Assembly: GCA_015654715.1 (NCBI GenBank)
Contig: JAATGK010000225.1
Span: 1-6,315, forward strand
DNA length: 6,315 nt
Direction: 5' to 3'
DNA from: Alphaproteobacteria bacterium
Lineage (GTDB): Bacteria; Pseudomonadota; Alphaproteobacteria; Micropepsales; Micropepsaceae
Each line of letters starts with the position of its first letter. Position 1 is the first letter of the stretch. The notes under the pieces were generated by a model that worked only from the letters and a program-made list of their open reading frames with translations, had not been told where the DNA came from and did no database searches. Below are positions 5,528 to 6,315 of the stretch, one piece after another. The translations under genes and the position numbers were made by a program.

Positions 5528-6315
5528 ATGAGTCTGGATCGCACGCAATTGCGCTGGAACGGCTGGGGCTCAGCCGCGCGCAAGGATGACGTGGCCGATC
5601 GCGGCGATGTATGGGCTTGGCTTACTGCCGAACTCGGCATGCCGGCCCTGCTGGCAACGCCACCGCGTTCGTTGGAAGAACTCACCCTGCCCGCTTCCAA
5701 ATTGACGCTGCCGGATCGCGTCGAACTGAGCGGTATCGTCGGCGCCGATTCTGTGCGCGACAGCGTTTTCGAACGCGCCTTTCACGCCCGCGGCCGCAGC
5801 AGCGCCGATCTCCTCTATTTGCGCAGCGGCGATCTTTCCACCGTGCCGGATGCGGTGGTTTATCCGCGTGGGCCCGACGAAGTGCTGGCGATCCTGGCAA
5901 TGGCCGCACGCAAGCAGATGGCGGTCGTGCCCTTCGGCGGTGGCACCAGCGGCAGCGTCACGCCGAGCCGCAGCGATTTCACCATCCGCATCACCCTCGA
6001 TCTGACGCGGATGAACCAGGTCGTTGCGATCGATCCGGTTTCCGGAACCGCGACGGCCGAGGCCGGCATCACCGGCCTTGCCTTCGAAAACGCGCTGAAA
6101 ACCAAGGGGCTTTCTTTCGACCGCACGGCACCATGCTTCGAATTCTCGACCCTCGGCGGGCGGATCGGCGCCGGGTGCGTGGACGGACTGATCGATGCCA
6201 AAATCGCGACGCCGCTCGGCATGATCGAGACCGGGCCGCTGAAAGATCTGATTGCGGGTTCGCAAGGCACCTTCGGAATCGTCACTGAAGCCACCGTGCG
6301 CTTGCATCACCTGCC
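5528..6315 (+). CDS. FAD-binding oxidase, alkyl-DHAP synthase/GlcD-like (3' end outside window)
   Basis: The frame is open from ATG 5528 to the window end (262 codons plus two bases). GGGAGGG at 5518-5524 supports the start. The opening RWNGWG (9-14) is characteristic of bacterial relatives of alkyldihydroxyacetonephosphate synthase in the vanillyl-alcohol-oxidase/GlcD FAD superfamily. Then come YLRSGDLSTVPDAVVYPRGPDEV (97-119), the FAD-binding loop VVPFGGGTSGS (133-143), EAGITG (178-183), FEFSTLGG (204-211) and LIAGSQGTFGIVTEATVRL (241-259). Such enzymes oxidise hydroxy-acids or related substrates, or form ether-lipid precursors; the substrate cannot be told here, since the catalytic C-terminal domain is missing. 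Compared with human AGPS as I remember it, about 10 residues (the SG...YG stretch) are missing after STLGG and about 9 more after ATPLG. The usual TSVVGG or TSVS is TSGS. It could be a divergent subfamily, or a protein with altered FAD binding. The broad family is secure, but the specific function is not. Confidence 0.85.
   Translation, partial: MSLDRTQLRWNGWGSAARKDDVADRGDVWAWLTAELGMPALLATPPRSLEELTLPASKLTLPDRVELSGIVGADSVRDSVFERAFHARGRSSADLLYLRSGDLSTVPDAVVYPRGPDEVLAILAMAARKQMAVVPFGGGTSGSVTPSRSDFTIRITLDLTRMNQVVAIDPVSGTATAEAGITGLAFENALKTKGLSFDRTAPCFEFSTLGGRIGAGCVDGLIDAKIATPLGMIETGPLKDLIAGSQGTFGIVTEATVRLHHL

Noticed and set aside
5570..6310. 246-codon - strand frame and a 225-codon + strand frame (5611-6288) over the oxidase
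   Set aside because: Both overlap the frame starting at 5528, which shows a continuous series of FAD-oxidase motifs. The alternatives are Arg/Ala-rich shadows.
1..6315. CRISPR array, tRNA/rRNA gene, IS transposase, phage or toxin-antitoxin system
   Set aside because: I looked for regularly spaced repeats, cloverleaf-like segments and transposase or recombinase motifs and saw none.

Overview
The window reads as a chromosomal, mostly housekeeping segment of a GC-rich alphaproteobacterium. The evidence is the gene order topoisomerase I - ribonuclease R - (short spacer genes) - bL33, the alphaproteobacterial style of the bL33 protein, the third-position G/C preference, and a dispersed palindromic intergenic repeat beginning TGTCATCCCCGG. 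I cannot name a genus from sequence alone. All genes that I accept lie on the + strand.

Layout. (1) 1-1512: the 3' two-fifths or so of topA, starting in mid-gene at the ASQM motif and ending in a Lys/Ala-rich tail. (2) 1513-1710: an intergenic space filled by two inverted 53-nt REP-like units flanking 64 nt of unique DNA. (3) 1711-3909: a complete rnr gene. (4) 3910-5075: a weak promoter region and two tandem paralogous genes of 174 codons each, 15 nt apart. Both encode exported proteins of unknown function with one conserved cysteine pair and two copies of a G-x-G/I-G-type repeat. (5) 5076-5218: the leader of rpmG, with a good -35 box and a terminator-like hairpin whose U-tract abuts the Shine-Dalgarno sequence. 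(6) 5219-5386: rpmG (bL33, 55 aa), followed by a strong intrinsic terminator at 5426-5457. (7) 5528 to the window end: the 5' part of an FAD-linked oxidase of the alkyl-DHAP-synthase/GlcD type, which lacks a segment that is normally conserved in the FAD domain.

How it fits together. topA, rnr and rpmG belong to nucleic-acid topology, RNA turnover and translation, a grouping often seen in alphaproteobacteria. The exported pair is the accessory part: it sits where many relatives carry other small genes (from memory, DUF983 and NUDIX genes), and it looks like a local duplication that diverged faster in its N-terminal half. I see no CRISPR array, phage gene, IS transposase or obvious defence system. 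The most interesting unexplained items are the exported paralogue pair, the paired palindromic element between topA and rnr, the hairpin at the rpmG ribosome-binding site, and the shortened FAD domain of the last gene.
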